A stretch of 64,000 bases of DNA from assembly GCA_024330265.1 (NCBI GenBank), contig JANDLT010000021.1, positions 1 to 64,000 of the forward strand. The letters are read 5' to 3'. Shown here one piece after another: positions 20,923-29,765 of this stretch. A program made the translations under genes and the position numbers. Positions within the stretch are counted from its first letter, which is position 1. Every line of letters starts with the position of its first letter. This DNA is from Pyrinomonadaceae bacterium MAG19_C2-C3. Its GTDB lineage: Bacteria; Acidobacteriota; Blastocatellia; Pyrinomonadales; Pyrinomonadaceae. The notes under the pieces were generated by a model that saw nothing but the letters and a program-made list of their open reading frames with translations, had not been told where the DNA came from and did no database searches.

Positions 20923-22689
20923 ATGGAACAAAAGCGATTTTTGCTCGCCTTGATGTTGTCAGCGGCGATTCTTTTTGCGTGGCAGTTCGTCGCACGTCAA
21001 TACGCGCCGGTCGAGAACTCAAATATCAACCAGCAGATTGAATCTCCGACACCCTCTCCAACACCAAACGTCACCCCGCTAACCACAGAGACGCCATTTA
21101 CTACGGGCAATACAGGCGATGTTTCACAAAGGGAGATAGTCGTTGAAACGCCGCTGTATAAAGTGACTTTGGATTCTAAGGGAGCGGTTGTCACCAGTTG
21201 GATTATCAAGAAAAATAAGAATAATGGACGCCAGTTATCTTCAATTTCCAGTACCGCCGATGAATTTCAACCGCTCGAACTGATTCCGCAAACTATCAAC
21301 GGGCAACCGCTCGAAAACTCGCCTCTCCAAATCACGACGAACAACTCGAACCTCAACGATTTCCTCAAAAATGTCAATTATAATGTCAGTGGTACTGATG
21401 AAACTTCCGATTCGATAGTCATTGACGAGCAATCTGGGGCGCGTAAAATCGAATTCGCCATATCCACCGATAAGGGCATCAATGTCACGAAAACTCTAGA
21501 GTTTTCGCCTGATACTTACAGCGTTCTGCTTTCGACAAGCCTCAATTTTGGCGGAAACAGTTCGCCGGATGCGCGTATCGTCATCGGACCTAATATCGGC
21601 GATCAAGGCATACGCGATTACACTTTTTACTCGGTCGCCCCGGAAGCATCGTTTTCTATTAACGGCGAAGATCAACGCCACCTTGCATCTGACATCAGTT
21701 CTGATGAAAAGTCGCCGGGACGCTTGCAAGCGTCGGGCGCACTTAATTGGGCGAGCGTCGGCGACACATATTTTGCGATGGTTGCCGTTCCAGTAGGTGA
21801 TTTGCCGCAGTCTGTCGAATACAGAACAACTAAATACCAGCTAAACAATGACGCTAAAGATGAAAGATTCGTCGTTTCCGGCTATGTTCCGGTAACCGAA
21901 AATTCCTCGATGCTGTTGTACGTCGGACCAAAAGATCACACTCTTTTAGTGGCGACCAACGAGCGCGTAAAGCAAATCAGCAATCGTGATGTTGACCTTG
22001 ACGCGGTGATAGATTATGGCTGGTTCAGCGATATTTCTCGCCCATTAGCCATCCAGATTCTCGCCATTATCGGCTATTTGTACACCGTTTTCGGAAACTA
22101 TGGTGTTGCAATCATTGCCTTTACGGTAATGATTTATACTCTTTTTTTCCCTCTGAAGTGGCGGTCTTCAAAGTCCATGAAAAAAGCGCAAAAGTACGCG
22201 CCGCGCATGAAAGAGATTCAGGAGAAGATAAAAAGCCTCAAACCGAACGATTCACAACTCAAAGAATTACAGATGGAGCAGCTTCGTTTGATGAAGGAAG
22301 GCAATCCGCTTGGCGGTTGTTTGCCTCTGCTAATTCAAATGCCGTTCTTTTTCGCTTTGTACCGTGCTATTACGATTTCCGTTGATTTCCGCCAAGCAGG
22401 GTTTTTATGGATTTCCGACCTTTCGGCAGGTGACCCGATACATTTATTGCCGTTCTTAATGGCAGGTTCAATGCTCGTCGTGCAGCTTGTCACTCCCGCT
22501 CCAACCGCAGACCCTTTGCAGCGTAAAATGATGGTGGTAATTATCCCAATCGTTATGCTTTATGCTTTGTGGAGCGCACCGGCAGGATTACTGGTTTATT
22601 GGTTTGTCGGCAATATCGTACTTTTCAGTCAACAAATGATTATCAACAAATTACTGCAAAAATCATCCGATGCACAAGCCGTTGTATAA
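20923..22689 (+). CDS. yidC: Membrane protein insertase YidC
   Basis: Inserts and folds inner-membrane proteins, alone or with SecYEG. 588 aa. An N-terminal anchor (about 5-25, LLALMLSAAILFAWQFVA), a Pro/Thr-rich linker (SPTPSPTPNVTP), a large periplasmic P1 domain to about residue 355, then the conserved Oxa1-like membrane core with NYGVAIIAFTVMIYTLFFPL, the charged hairpin KKAQKYAPRMKEIQEKIK, GGCLPLLIQMPFFFALYRA and the last segment AGLLVYWFVGNIV. The long periplasmic domain marks the Gram-negative form. The jag gene often found next is missing. Confidence 0.96.
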   Translation: MEQKRFLLALMLSAAILFAWQFVARQYAPVENSNINQQIESPTPSPTPNVTPLTTETPFTTGNTGDVSQREIVVETPLYKVTLDSKGAVVTSWIIKKNKNNGRQLSSISSTADEFQPLELIPQTINGQPLENSPLQITTNNSNLNDFLKNVNYNVSGTDETSDSIVIDEQSGARKIEFAISTDKGINVTKTLEFSPDTYSVLLSTSLNFGGNSSPDARIVIGPNIGDQGIRDYTFYSVAPEASFSINGEDQRHLASDISSDEKSPGRLQASGALNWASVGDTYFAMVAVPVGDLPQSVEYRTTKYQLNNDAKDERFVVSGYVPVTENSSMLLYVGPKDHTLLVATNERVKQISNRDVDLDAVIDYGWFSDISRPLAIQILAIIGYLYTVFGNYGVAIIAFTVMIYTLFFPLKWRSSKSMKKAQKYAPRMKEIQEKIKSLKPNDSQLKELQMEQLRLMKEGNPLGGCLPLLIQMPFFFALYRAITISVDFRQAGFLWISDLSAGDPIHLLPFLMAGSMLVVQLVTPAPTADPLQRKMMVVIIPIVMLYALWSAPAGLLVYWFVGNIVLFSQQMIINKLLQKSSDAQAVV

Positions 22690-22743
22690 ATTAGTAAGTC
22701 CAACAAGTTCAGCAGGTTAAACCTATTTTGAGGTGTTCTTTCG

Positions 22744-22777
22744 CTGCGGAATAGACATTTGTTTATTCCGCAGTTTC
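22744..22777 (+). terminator. Hairpin between yidC and mnmE
   Basis: CTGCGGAATA pairs with TATTCCGCAG around a 10-base loop and is followed by TTTCT. It probably ends or weakens transcription from yidC. It also covers the TTG at 22759, arguing that mnmE starts later. Confidence 0.7.
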
Positions 22778-22788
22778 TGCATTTTATC

Positions 22789-24159
22789 GTGTTAATCAAC
22801 GACACCATTGTCGCAGTTTCGACGCCACCCGGCAGAGGTGGTATCGGAGTTATACGTATCAGCGGCGAAAATTCTGTGAGTTTAGCCCGATGTTTGTTTG
22901 CTCAAACAGACTCAAGCTTAGTCCATGCACGCGCGAGTCTAAGAAATCTATATCACCCCCGCGAAAAGTTTCTGATAGACCAAGCCGTAGTGACGTATTT
23001 CCAATCTCCTCAATCTTTTACCGGAGAGGATGTGGTTGAGCTTAGCTGTCACGGTTCGCCAGTTGTTCTTACCTGTTTGATTGATGAACTACTCAATCTG
23101 GGTGCGCGTTCCGCCGAACCGGGAGAGTTTTCATTTCGCGCGTTTATTAACGGAAAACTCGATCTTAGCCAAGCCGAAGCTATAAACGACATCATTGATG
23201 CTAAAACTTTCGCGGGTATGCGCCAAGCTGCGAGACAAATTAGCGGCGAACTATCCTTTAGCTTATTCCCTATCAAGGGAGATTTGCTGGATTTGATTGT
23301 TTTGTTTGAGTCTTCAATTGAATTTGTCGAAGATGATTTGGATAACTTAGAGTCTCTAAAAATTCAGCAATTATTGTCCAGACTGATTTTAAGTGTGGAA
23401 GCCTTTACCAACTCTTATCACACCGGAAAGCTGCTTAAAAATGGCGTTACAGTGACTCTGGCAGGATACCCAAATGTTGGTAAGTCAAGCATATTCAACA
23501 GTTTATTAGGCTCTGAAAGAGCGATTGTGACACATGTACCGGGAACGACGCGCGACCTGATTTCCGAAACTTTTAGCCTTGATGGAATTCCTGTCACGCT
23601 GGTTGACACAGCGGGTATCCGCGAATCTTTGGATATTGTCGAAAGCTTAGGGATTGAGCGTACGCGGCGCGCTTTTGTTGATACGGATATTTTATTGATT
23701 GTTTTGGAAGCCGGTAAAAGCATTTCGGATGACGAAGAAAATTTGCTTCGAGAAGTCGCAGGCATCCCACATTGCATCGTCATTAACAAAATTGATGTGG
23801 GCGAAAACTCCCGTGAAATCTGTTCGCGCTTCGAGGAAACCGGCAATATAGTTGAAGTGTCTGCTCTGACAAACTACGGTATAAATAAGCTAAAACAGGC
23901 GATTATTCAGCAAGTTACCACGGATTTGAGGCTATCACAGTCGGAAGTTCTTATCACTAATGCTCGCCAACACGATTTAATGCGCCGGAGTTTTGACTAC
24001 CTGCGGCACGCACAGGTTTCTTTAACTGAACATTTAGGTGATGAAATAGTTGTCATAAATCTGCAAAACGCCTTAAAGTGTCTTGACGAGATGACGGGTG
24101 CGACTACGGTTGAAGAAATGTTAGGCGAAATTTTTTCAAAGTTCTGTATAGGAAAGTAA
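22789..24159 (+). CDS. mnmE: tRNA uridine-5-carboxymethylaminomethyl(34) synthesis GTPase
   Basis: With MnmG it modifies the wobble uridine of several tRNAs (cmnm5U/mnm5U). With the GTG start at 22789 the protein is 456 aa, the family's normal length. The N-terminal domain begins LINDTIVAVSTPPGRGGIGVIRISG. The inserted G domain has GYPNVGKSSIFN, a TTRD switch, DTAG and NKID. The C-terminal FCIGK carries the essential cysteine. The earlier TTG 22759 lies in a terminator loop and is unlikely. mnmG follows after five bases. Confidence 0.95.
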   Translation: MLINDTIVAVSTPPGRGGIGVIRISGENSVSLARCLFAQTDSSLVHARASLRNLYHPREKFLIDQAVVTYFQSPQSFTGEDVVELSCHGSPVVLTCLIDELLNLGARSAEPGEFSFRAFINGKLDLSQAEAINDIIDAKTFAGMRQAARQISGELSFSLFPIKGDLLDLIVLFESSIEFVEDDLDNLESLKIQQLLSRLILSVEAFTNSYHTGKLLKNGVTVTLAGYPNVGKSSIFNSLLGSERAIVTHVPGTTRDLISETFSLDGIPVTLVDTAGIRESLDIVESLGIERTRRAFVDTDILLIVLEAGKSISDDEENLLREVAGIPHCIVINKIDVGENSREICSRFEETGNIVEVSALTNYGINKLKQAIIQQVTTDLRLSQSEVLITNARQHDLMRRSFDYLRHAQVSLTEHLGDEIVVINLQNALKCLDEMTGATTVEEMLGEIFSKFCIGK

Positions 24160-24164
24160 GTTTT

Positions 24165-26042
24165 ATGGGTTTTGACGAGATTTTTGATGTGATTGTCATC
24201 GGAGCAGGTCACGCAGGATGCGAGGCGGCGTCGGCGTCGGCGCGCATGGGCGCGCGTACCGCTTTGCTCACAATGAATCTCGATGCAATCGGTCAAATGT
24301 CTTGTAATCCGGCGATTGGCGGAGTGGCGAAAGGCAATATCGTTCGTGAAATAGACGCGCTCGGCGGGGTTATGGGACGGGTGATTGACCGCACGGGGAT
24401 TCAGTTTCGTTTGCTAAATCGTTCGAGAGGGCGCGCCGTTCAATCCCCGCGCGCTCAAGCAGATCGTGCGTTGTATCGCGCGGAAATGCGATTGTTGCTT
24501 GAAAACACGGAAAATTTGCACCTTCTTCAAGGTACAGTTTTGGATTTGGTAATCAAAGATGATGTTTTAATTGGTGTCGAACTTCAGGATACGCGCCGTA
24601 TCGGTGCTTCGAGCATTGTTTTTGCGACCGGAACTTTCCTGAATGGTCTCGTTCACACAGGGCGACGCACATACGCCGCCGGGCGCGCGGGCGAACCGGC
24701 TTCGACCGAACTCGCTGAAACCTTGAAGCGTCTTGGTTTTCCGATGAGTCGGCTGAAAACAGGAACGCCGCCAAGATTGGATGGTCGAACTATTAACTGG
24801 AACGCCTTTGAGATTCAATATGCCGATAAAGAACCCGTGCCTTTTTCGTTTTCAACAAAATCCATTAAGCAACCGCAAATCGCGTGTCACGTTGGCTATA
24901 CGAATCAGGATGTGCATGACAAAATACGGGAAAATATCGCGGAATCCCCTCTTTACTCCGGGCAGATTCAAAGCACGGGACCGCGTTATTGTCCTTCAAT
25001 TGAAGATAAAGTCGTAAAGTTTCCAACCAAAACGCGACATCAGTTATTTCTTGAGCCGGAAGGTTTCAACACACACGAAGTCTATCTGAACGGATTCTCA
25101 ACTTCTCTGCCTTCGGAATTACAACAACAAACCGTTCGTTTGATTCCCGGTTTTGAAGAAACATTGATTGTGCGTCCCGGTTATGCGATTGAGTATGATT
25201 TTATTGACCCGCGCGATATGACACAGGATTTACATTCTTCGCGGCTTAAAGGTCTGTTTTTAGCGGGTCAAATCAATGGGACGACGGGATATGAAGAAGC
25301 GGCGTGTCAGGGTTTGGTAGCGGGCATCAACGCCGCATTATACGCGAAAGGCAAGCCTCCGTTTATGCTTTCGCGCGAAAGTTCATACATCGGTGTGTTG
25401 ATTGACGATTTAGTCCGACACGGGGTTGACGAACCTTATCGCATGTTCACCTCGCGCTCCGAACGCCGTCTTTCCTTACGATTCGATACGGCGGACGCGC
25501 GTTTATCTCCGATCGGACGCGAACTGGGATTGGTTGACGATGAGCAATGGGACACTTATCACGCGCGCCGCGCACGTCTTTTGTTGTTGAGGACGACGCT
25601 CGACACTACTCGAATACGCGCTAATGATGAGGACTTTCGTGCTTTGTTAAAGCTTCTGCCTGATGCTTCGATGAAGTCCGTGACCTTATCTCAACTCGTT
25701 CATCGTCCTGAAATATCTGTTCACCACTTGAAAGATTTGTTGCCGCGCTCTATCCGCGATGAAGTAAGCACCGAAGATATAGAGCATGTTTCGGCAGATA
25801 TTTTGTATCAAGGTTATATTCAAACCCAAGATGCGCTGACGAATCGTCTTAACAATCAATTCGGACTTAAAATACCGGAAAGCTATGATTATTCGGCTTT
25901 AAGCGGTTTATCGCATGAGATGGTTATCCGTCTGCGTAGTTCGCGCCCGACGACTTTCGGTTCCGCCTGTAAGATTCCCGGTATGACTCCCGGCGCGCTT
26001 GCGACTTTGCTTTATAGTCTCCGTAACCAACAAACTGCTTGA
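24165..26042 (+). CDS. mnmG: tRNA uridine-5-carboxymethylaminomethyl(34) synthesis enzyme, FAD subunit
   Basis: FAD- and NADH-dependent partner of MnmE (older name gidA). 625 aa, normal length. The FAD-binding GAGHAGCEAA is at about residues 13-22. Other signatures are CNPAIGGVAKGNIVREIDALGG, QSPRAQADRALY, RLKTGTPPRL, GYEEAACQGLVAGINAA and the C-terminal helical domain. It is translationally close to mnmE, and parS/parA follow at once. Confidence 0.97.
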   Translation: MGFDEIFDVIVIGAGHAGCEAASASARMGARTALLTMNLDAIGQMSCNPAIGGVAKGNIVREIDALGGVMGRVIDRTGIQFRLLNRSRGRAVQSPRAQADRALYRAEMRLLLENTENLHLLQGTVLDLVIKDDVLIGVELQDTRRIGASSIVFATGTFLNGLVHTGRRTYAAGRAGEPASTELAETLKRLGFPMSRLKTGTPPRLDGRTINWNAFEIQYADKEPVPFSFSTKSIKQPQIACHVGYTNQDVHDKIRENIAESPLYSGQIQSTGPRYCPSIEDKVVKFPTKTRHQLFLEPEGFNTHEVYLNGFSTSLPSELQQQTVRLIPGFEETLIVRPGYAIEYDFIDPRDMTQDLHSSRLKGLFLAGQINGTTGYEEAACQGLVAGINAALYAKGKPPFMLSRESSYIGVLIDDLVRHGVDEPYRMFTSRSERRLSLRFDTADARLSPIGRELGLVDDEQWDTYHARRARLLLLRTTLDTTRIRANDEDFRALLKLLPDASMKSVTLSQLVHRPEISVHHLKDLLPRSIRDEVSTEDIEHVSADILYQGYIQTQDALTNRLNNQFGLKIPESYDYSALSGLSHEMVIRLRSSRPTTFGSACKIPGMTPGALATLLYSLRNQQTA

Positions 26043-26069
26043 TTGTTTTATGTGAATGCATCACCAAGA

Positions 26070-26085
26070 TGTTTCATGTGAAACG
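26070..26085. promoter_or_regulatory. parS centromere site
   Basis: TGTTTCATGTGAAACG differs only slightly from the known bacterial parS consensus TGTTTCACGTGAAACA, and is nearly a perfect palindrome. It is located about 8 kb from the origin, directly before parA. A weaker relative, TGTTTTATGTGAATGC at 26044-26059, lies just upstream and may be a degenerate second site. ParB is expected to load here and spread. Confidence 0.85.
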
Positions 26086-26100
26086 CTCCAGAGGATGAAG

Positions 26101-26922
26101 ATGGCGAAAATTATCGCAATCGCAAATCAAAAGGGTGGCGTCGGCAAAACGACTACGGCAGTCAACTTATCGGCGGCACTCGCCGCGAAAAAGCTGAAAG
26201 TTTTGCTGGTTGATGCCGACCCGCAAGGGAATGCGACTTCCGGTGCGGGCGTCGCGCGTGGAAGTTTCCGGCGCAGCCTCTATCATGCTCTGGTGTCAAA
26301 TGAAAATTTGAAGAATACGATTCAGAATGGCGCAATCGAGAACTTGTATGTCGTTCCTGCCGACAAAAATCTGGCGGGTGCGGAAATAGATTTAGTTGAC
26401 ATTAAAGCCCGTGAATATAAGTTAAAGGGGATTTTAGATGAAATTAGAGCGGAATACGACGTGATAATTATTGATTGCCCGCCGTCAATCGGGCTTTTAA
26501 CTATCAACGCTTTGACCGCCGCTAATTCTCTACTCGTCCCGATACAGTGTGAATATTATGCGCTCGAAGGCGTGACCGAGTTGTTCGACACGCTGGCGCG
26601 CATACGAAGACTTTTCAATCCGCAACTGACGGTCGAAGGGTTGCTCTTAACGATGTACGATGAACGAACCAATCTATCTGCCGCCGTCGCCAAAGACTTA
26701 CGGGATTTTTACGGGAAACAGGTGTTAGAGACAGTAATTCCGCGCAACATCAGGCTTGCTGAAGCCCCTAGTTTCGGGCAGCCTGTCACGGTTTATGACC
26801 CCAAATCAAAAGGGGCAGAAGCCTACATGCAACTAGCCGACGAGGTGCAATCGCATGACGAGAAAAGTATTAGGAAGGGGATTGAGCGCGCTGCTGCCAA
26901 ACCCCACGATGCCGCAGAATGA
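26101..26922 (+). CDS. parA: Chromosome partitioning ATPase ParA/Soj
   Basis: ATPase that moves the ParB-parS complex and so segregates origins. From ATG 26101 it has 273 aa. It opens with MAKIIAIANQKGGVGKTTTAVNLSAAL, containing the deviant Walker A KGGVGKTT. DADPQGNAT and DVIIIDCPPSIG follow. GAGGA is 6 bases before ATG 26101; the in-frame ATGs at 26056 and 26095 lie before or in the parS/RBS region and are less likely. The last 68 bases overlap parB in another frame. Confidence 0.95.
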   Translation: MAKIIAIANQKGGVGKTTTAVNLSAALAAKKLKVLLVDADPQGNATSGAGVARGSFRRSLYHALVSNENLKNTIQNGAIENLYVVPADKNLAGAEIDLVDIKAREYKLKGILDEIRAEYDVIIIDCPPSIGLLTINALTAANSLLVPIQCEYYALEGVTELFDTLARIRRLFNPQLTVEGLLLTMYDERTNLSAAVAKDLRDFYGKQVLETVIPRNIRLAEAPSFGQPVTVYDPKSKGAEAYMQLADEVQSHDEKSIRKGIERAAAKPHDAAE

Positions 26923-27718
26923 CGAGATGTTCGAGCTTGAAGTGGATGCGATTGAGCCGAATTCGGCGCAACCGCGCACGCGCTTTGAAGACTCGCGGCT
27001 TGAGGAGTTAGCACAATCAATCAAAGCTAACGGTATCGTTCAACCGTTGCTCGTGCGCCGAACCAATCGTGGTTTCGAGTTAGTGGCGGGCGAAAGACGC
27101 TTGCGCGCAGCAAAACTCGCCGGATTACAAAAAATTCCAGTTGTGGTGCGCGATATACCAGACGATAAAATGCTCGAACTCGCGTTGATTGAGAACATTC
27201 AGCGTCAGGAATTGAATCCGATTGAAGAAGCACACGCTTATAAAAGCTTGATGGAAACGGCTGGCTTGACACAGGAATTGCTCGCCCAACGTATAGGGCG
27301 TGACCGTTCATTTATCGCCAACCATGTCAGATTACTGCGCCTCCCGGAAGAGGTGCAACGAATGGTTGAGGAAGACCAGATTTCGATGGGACACGCGCGG
27401 GCATTGCTCGGCGTGGATAGTAGGGAGATACAGAAAGATATTGCCAATAGAATTGTCGAACAAACTCTGTCGGTGCGCGATACCGAACGCGCGATGAGGA
27501 AAATCATTGATGGAGCAGATAAAATGCCTGCCGCTCGACCCCAACCAATCGAAGACGTGAATGTGAGAAGCGCGGAGTCAAAGCTTCGCCGCCATTTGCA
27601 AACACAGGTCAGAGTCGTGGGAAATGTGAACAAAGAGGGCGGGAAAATCGAAATCGAGTATTACAGCGAAGAAGATTTAGAGCGTTTGTATAAAGGTTTG
27701 TTGAGCATTTCCCTATGA
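26855..27718 (+). CDS. parB: Chromosome partitioning protein ParB/Spo0J
   Basis: DNA-binding CTPase that loads at parS. 287 aa. The ParA-stimulating N-terminus is RKVLGRGLSALLPN. The CTP-binding N domain has PNSAQPRTRFEDSRLEELAQSI, VAGERRLRAAKLAG and ALIENIQRQELNPIEEA. A helix-turn-helix region follows (QELLAQRIGRDRSFIANHVRLLRL) and then a C-terminal dimer domain. The start at 26855 fits the family exactly and gives a 68-base overlap with the parA end. Confidence 0.95.
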   Translation: MTRKVLGRGLSALLPNPTMPQNDEMFELEVDAIEPNSAQPRTRFEDSRLEELAQSIKANGIVQPLLVRRTNRGFELVAGERRLRAAKLAGLQKIPVVVRDIPDDKMLELALIENIQRQELNPIEEAHAYKSLMETAGLTQELLAQRIGRDRSFIANHVRLLRLPEEVQRMVEEDQISMGHARALLGVDSREIQKDIANRIVEQTLSVRDTERAMRKIIDGADKMPAARPQPIEDVNVRSAESKLRRHLQTQVRVVGNVNKEGGKIEIEYYSEEDLERLYKGLLSISL

Positions 27719-27782
27719 AATTTTCGTTTTAAGAAAAAACGTTTAGATAAAGATTTGTCTATCGAAGAAAGCGACATGGATT

Positions 27783-28805
27783 TTGTCGGATAAAAGGTTT
27801 TCTCAAAAGGCTTCGGGTGCGGGTTGAGTGGGAAAGTACGCGCCGCGCGATTTGGCTCAAGTTTTGAGTCTTCTACCCAAACAACCGCCAAATGAAAACG
27901 TACTCGTCGGGTACGAACATGCCGATGATGCGGGCGTGTTTCGTCTAAGCAACGATGTTGCATTGGTGCAGACGGTTGATTTCTTCTCGCCCGTGACGGA
28001 CAGCCCATACATTTACGGGCAAATCGCGGCGGTCAACGCGCTTAATGATGTATATGCGATGGGCGGCAAACCCGTCACGGCGTTGACGATTATGTGTTAC
28101 CCGCAAAGAGAGGATGTCGAAACGTTGAAAGAGATTTTGAGCGGCGGTCAACAGGTGATGATTCAAGAGGGTGTCGCGGTCATCGGTGGACACACGATTG
28201 ACGACCCGGAAATCAAAATCGGTTATGCCGTGACGGGCATCGTTAATCCGGCTGAAGTCATTACCAACGCCGGAGCGCAAATCGGAGACAGGCTTTTGCT
28301 CACCAAACCGCTTGGGACGGGAGCAATCAGCACGGCGATAAAGCGTGAGAAAGCGAGTCAAACGGCGATTGATGCGGTGATTGCGTGTATGACGCAAACC
28401 GGACGTGCGGCTTCGGAAGCGATGCAGATGGCGAAAGCGAATGCGTGTACGGACATCACGGGTTTCGGTCTGCTCGGTCACGCTTTTGAAATGGCACAGG
28501 CAAGCGATGTATGTCTGGTGATTAAAAGTCAAAACATACCGCTTCTGCCCGATGTTTTGGATTTGATTAGACTGGGGATGTTGACGCGCGGCGATAAGAA
28601 TAATCGTGCGTATGTCGGTGATACGATTGAGATTGCGGGGTCTGTTTCGGGTGAGATGCAAAGCGCGCTTTATGACCCGCAAACGGCGGGCGGTTTGCTT
28701 ATTAGCATCGCGCGGGAAAAAGCCGATGACTTGGCGCGCAAAATCGGCGCAAGCATCATCGGTACAGTCGAAGCGCATGATGAATATCTTTTGAAAGTCA
28801 TTTAA
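27783..28805 (+). CDS. selD: Selenide, water dikinase with selenocysteine at the active site
   Basis: Makes selenophosphate from selenide and ATP, the selenium donor for selenoproteins and seleno-tRNA. The conventional open frame begins only at 27828 (VGKYAPRDLAQ...), lacking the catalytic N-terminus. Reading upstream through an in-frame TGA at 27825-27827 gives SGAG-U-VGKYAP, which aligns residue for residue with E. coli SHGAG-C17-GCK20-ISP, so the TGA sits at the catalytic Cys17 and the Lys20 equivalent is kept. TTG 27783 as start gives 340 aa, 14 residues before Sec, close to the family. Other motifs are TVDFFSPVTD, AAVNALNDVYAMGGKP, GGHTIDDPE and DITGFGLLGHAFEMA. A stem-loop follows the TGA. 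Read-through is inferred. Confidence 0.88.
27854..27870 (+). promoter_or_regulatory. Candidate bacterial SECIS stem-loop in selD
   Basis: GGCTCAA-GTT-TTGAGTC forms a 7-bp stem (one G-U pair) with a GUU loop. The loop G lies 34 bases after the TGA, within the distance range usually allowed for bacterial SECIS elements, and G/U in the loop fits known elements. Structure only, not tested. Confidence 0.5.
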
Positions 28806-29093
28806 CTCACCTTACGCAGTTTTGATTTTTAGCCCGATTCATCGGGCTTTCCGCGAAGCGGCACTTAGACAGGTTCCGTTTGACGGCTGGGTGAAGCAAG
28901 TTGAACATTGGAGGGCGTTTTAACGTCCTTCCCGCTGCCGCTTTAGCATCCGGCTAAAGCCAACTTTCAAAAGGACGTTAAAACGCCCTTTCGATTCTTA
29001 CGCCCTGTGTCCACGCGATGAATCGCGTGGCTAAGTGCCGCTCGCGCGGGAAGCCGCGTGAACGCGGCTAAAGTCAAAACCGCGTAAGGTGAG
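28806..29093. mobile_element. Palindromic MITE-like element, family B copy 1
   Basis: A 288-bp non-coding element with 20-bp terminal inverted repeats (CTCACCTTACGCAGTTTTGA on the left, one mismatch on the right). It is flanked by the perfect 8-bp direct repeat TCATTTAA (28798-28805 and 29094-29101). The left repeat includes the selD stop codon TAA, so the insertion hit the very end of selD and kept the reading frame intact. Inside are nested palindromes: AGGGCGTTTTAACGTCCTT answered by AGGACGTTAAAACGCCCT, and CCACGCGA-TGAA-TCGCGTGG. Confidence 0.85.
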
Positions 29094-29183
29094 TCATTTA
29101 AGAGTCAGGTGGAAACTCAGAACGTGAAAAGATTCTGTAAAGCTGTGGATATTGTCGGATGAAATGCTTCACTTATCGTGTCG

Positions 29184-29213
29184 TTGACCGCTTGTGAAAT
29201 CGCGTGCTAGACT
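29184..29213 (+). promoter_or_regulatory. Putative promoter of the ATP synthase genes
   Basis: TTGACC (29184-29189), an 18-base spacer and TAGACT (29208-29213), about 60 bases before the first atp gene and downstream of the inserted element. Confidence 0.45.
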
Positions 29214-29273
29214 TTCCGGCTTTCAACAAATTGCCGGTTTTGACTTATACATTCGGACACGAAACCTAACATT

Positions 29274-29741
29274 ATGTTTCTCGCTTTTGCCGAAGGCGGC
29301 ATTCAGTTAATCCCCGACGGAACGCTTTTTGTCCACATCGCCATTATCCTGGTGATGATTTATGTGCTTAATCGCACTTTGTTCAAACCGATAAACGCCG
29401 TGCTTGACCGCCGCGAAGCCAATCAGGGCGGGCGTTCGAGCGAAGCGCAAGGTATCTTAAAGCGCGTAGATGAGAGGATGACGGGTTACGAGCAATCTCT
29501 GCGGGCGGCGCGTGCTGAAAGCTATTCGATGTTGGAGAGCGAACGCGGCGCGGCGGTGCGTGACAGGCAAGAGAAGTTGAACGCCGTGCGTGATGACGTG
29601 AAAGCGCGCGTCGAAGCCGAGAAGCGGAGCATTGAAACGGAAACGGAAACGGCGCGTGTTTCGCTTGAGAGCGATGCGCGAAGGTTGGCGAATGAAATCG
29701 GGTCGCGCGTGCTTGACCGTCAAATCACAGAATCAATTTAA
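29274..29741 (+). CDS. atpF: F0 ATP synthase subunit b' type
   Basis: Peripheral stalk subunit of F1Fo ATP synthase. 155 aa: one membrane segment at about residues 18-38 (LFVHIAIILVMIYVLNRTLF), then a long charged coiled coil (EAQGILKRVDERMTGYEQSLRAARAES...). LFKPINAVLDRRE is typical of b/b' subunits. A second b-like gene follows directly, so the stalk is probably a b-b' heterodimer. It is the first gene of this partial operon. Subunits a and c are not encoded upstream. Confidence 0.85.
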   Translation: MFLAFAEGGIQLIPDGTLFVHIAIILVMIYVLNRTLFKPINAVLDRREANQGGRSSEAQGILKRVDERMTGYEQSLRAARAESYSMLESERGAAVRDRQEKLNAVRDDVKARVEAEKRSIETETETARVSLESDARRLANEIGSRVLDRQITESI

Positions 29742-29765
29742 CGGGTGCGGCAAACAGAAAGCTTT

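Noticed and set aside
27945-28778. 277-aa open frame on the - strand
   Set aside because: Antisense to selD; composition is rich in Arg and His, as in a shadow frame, with no domain features.
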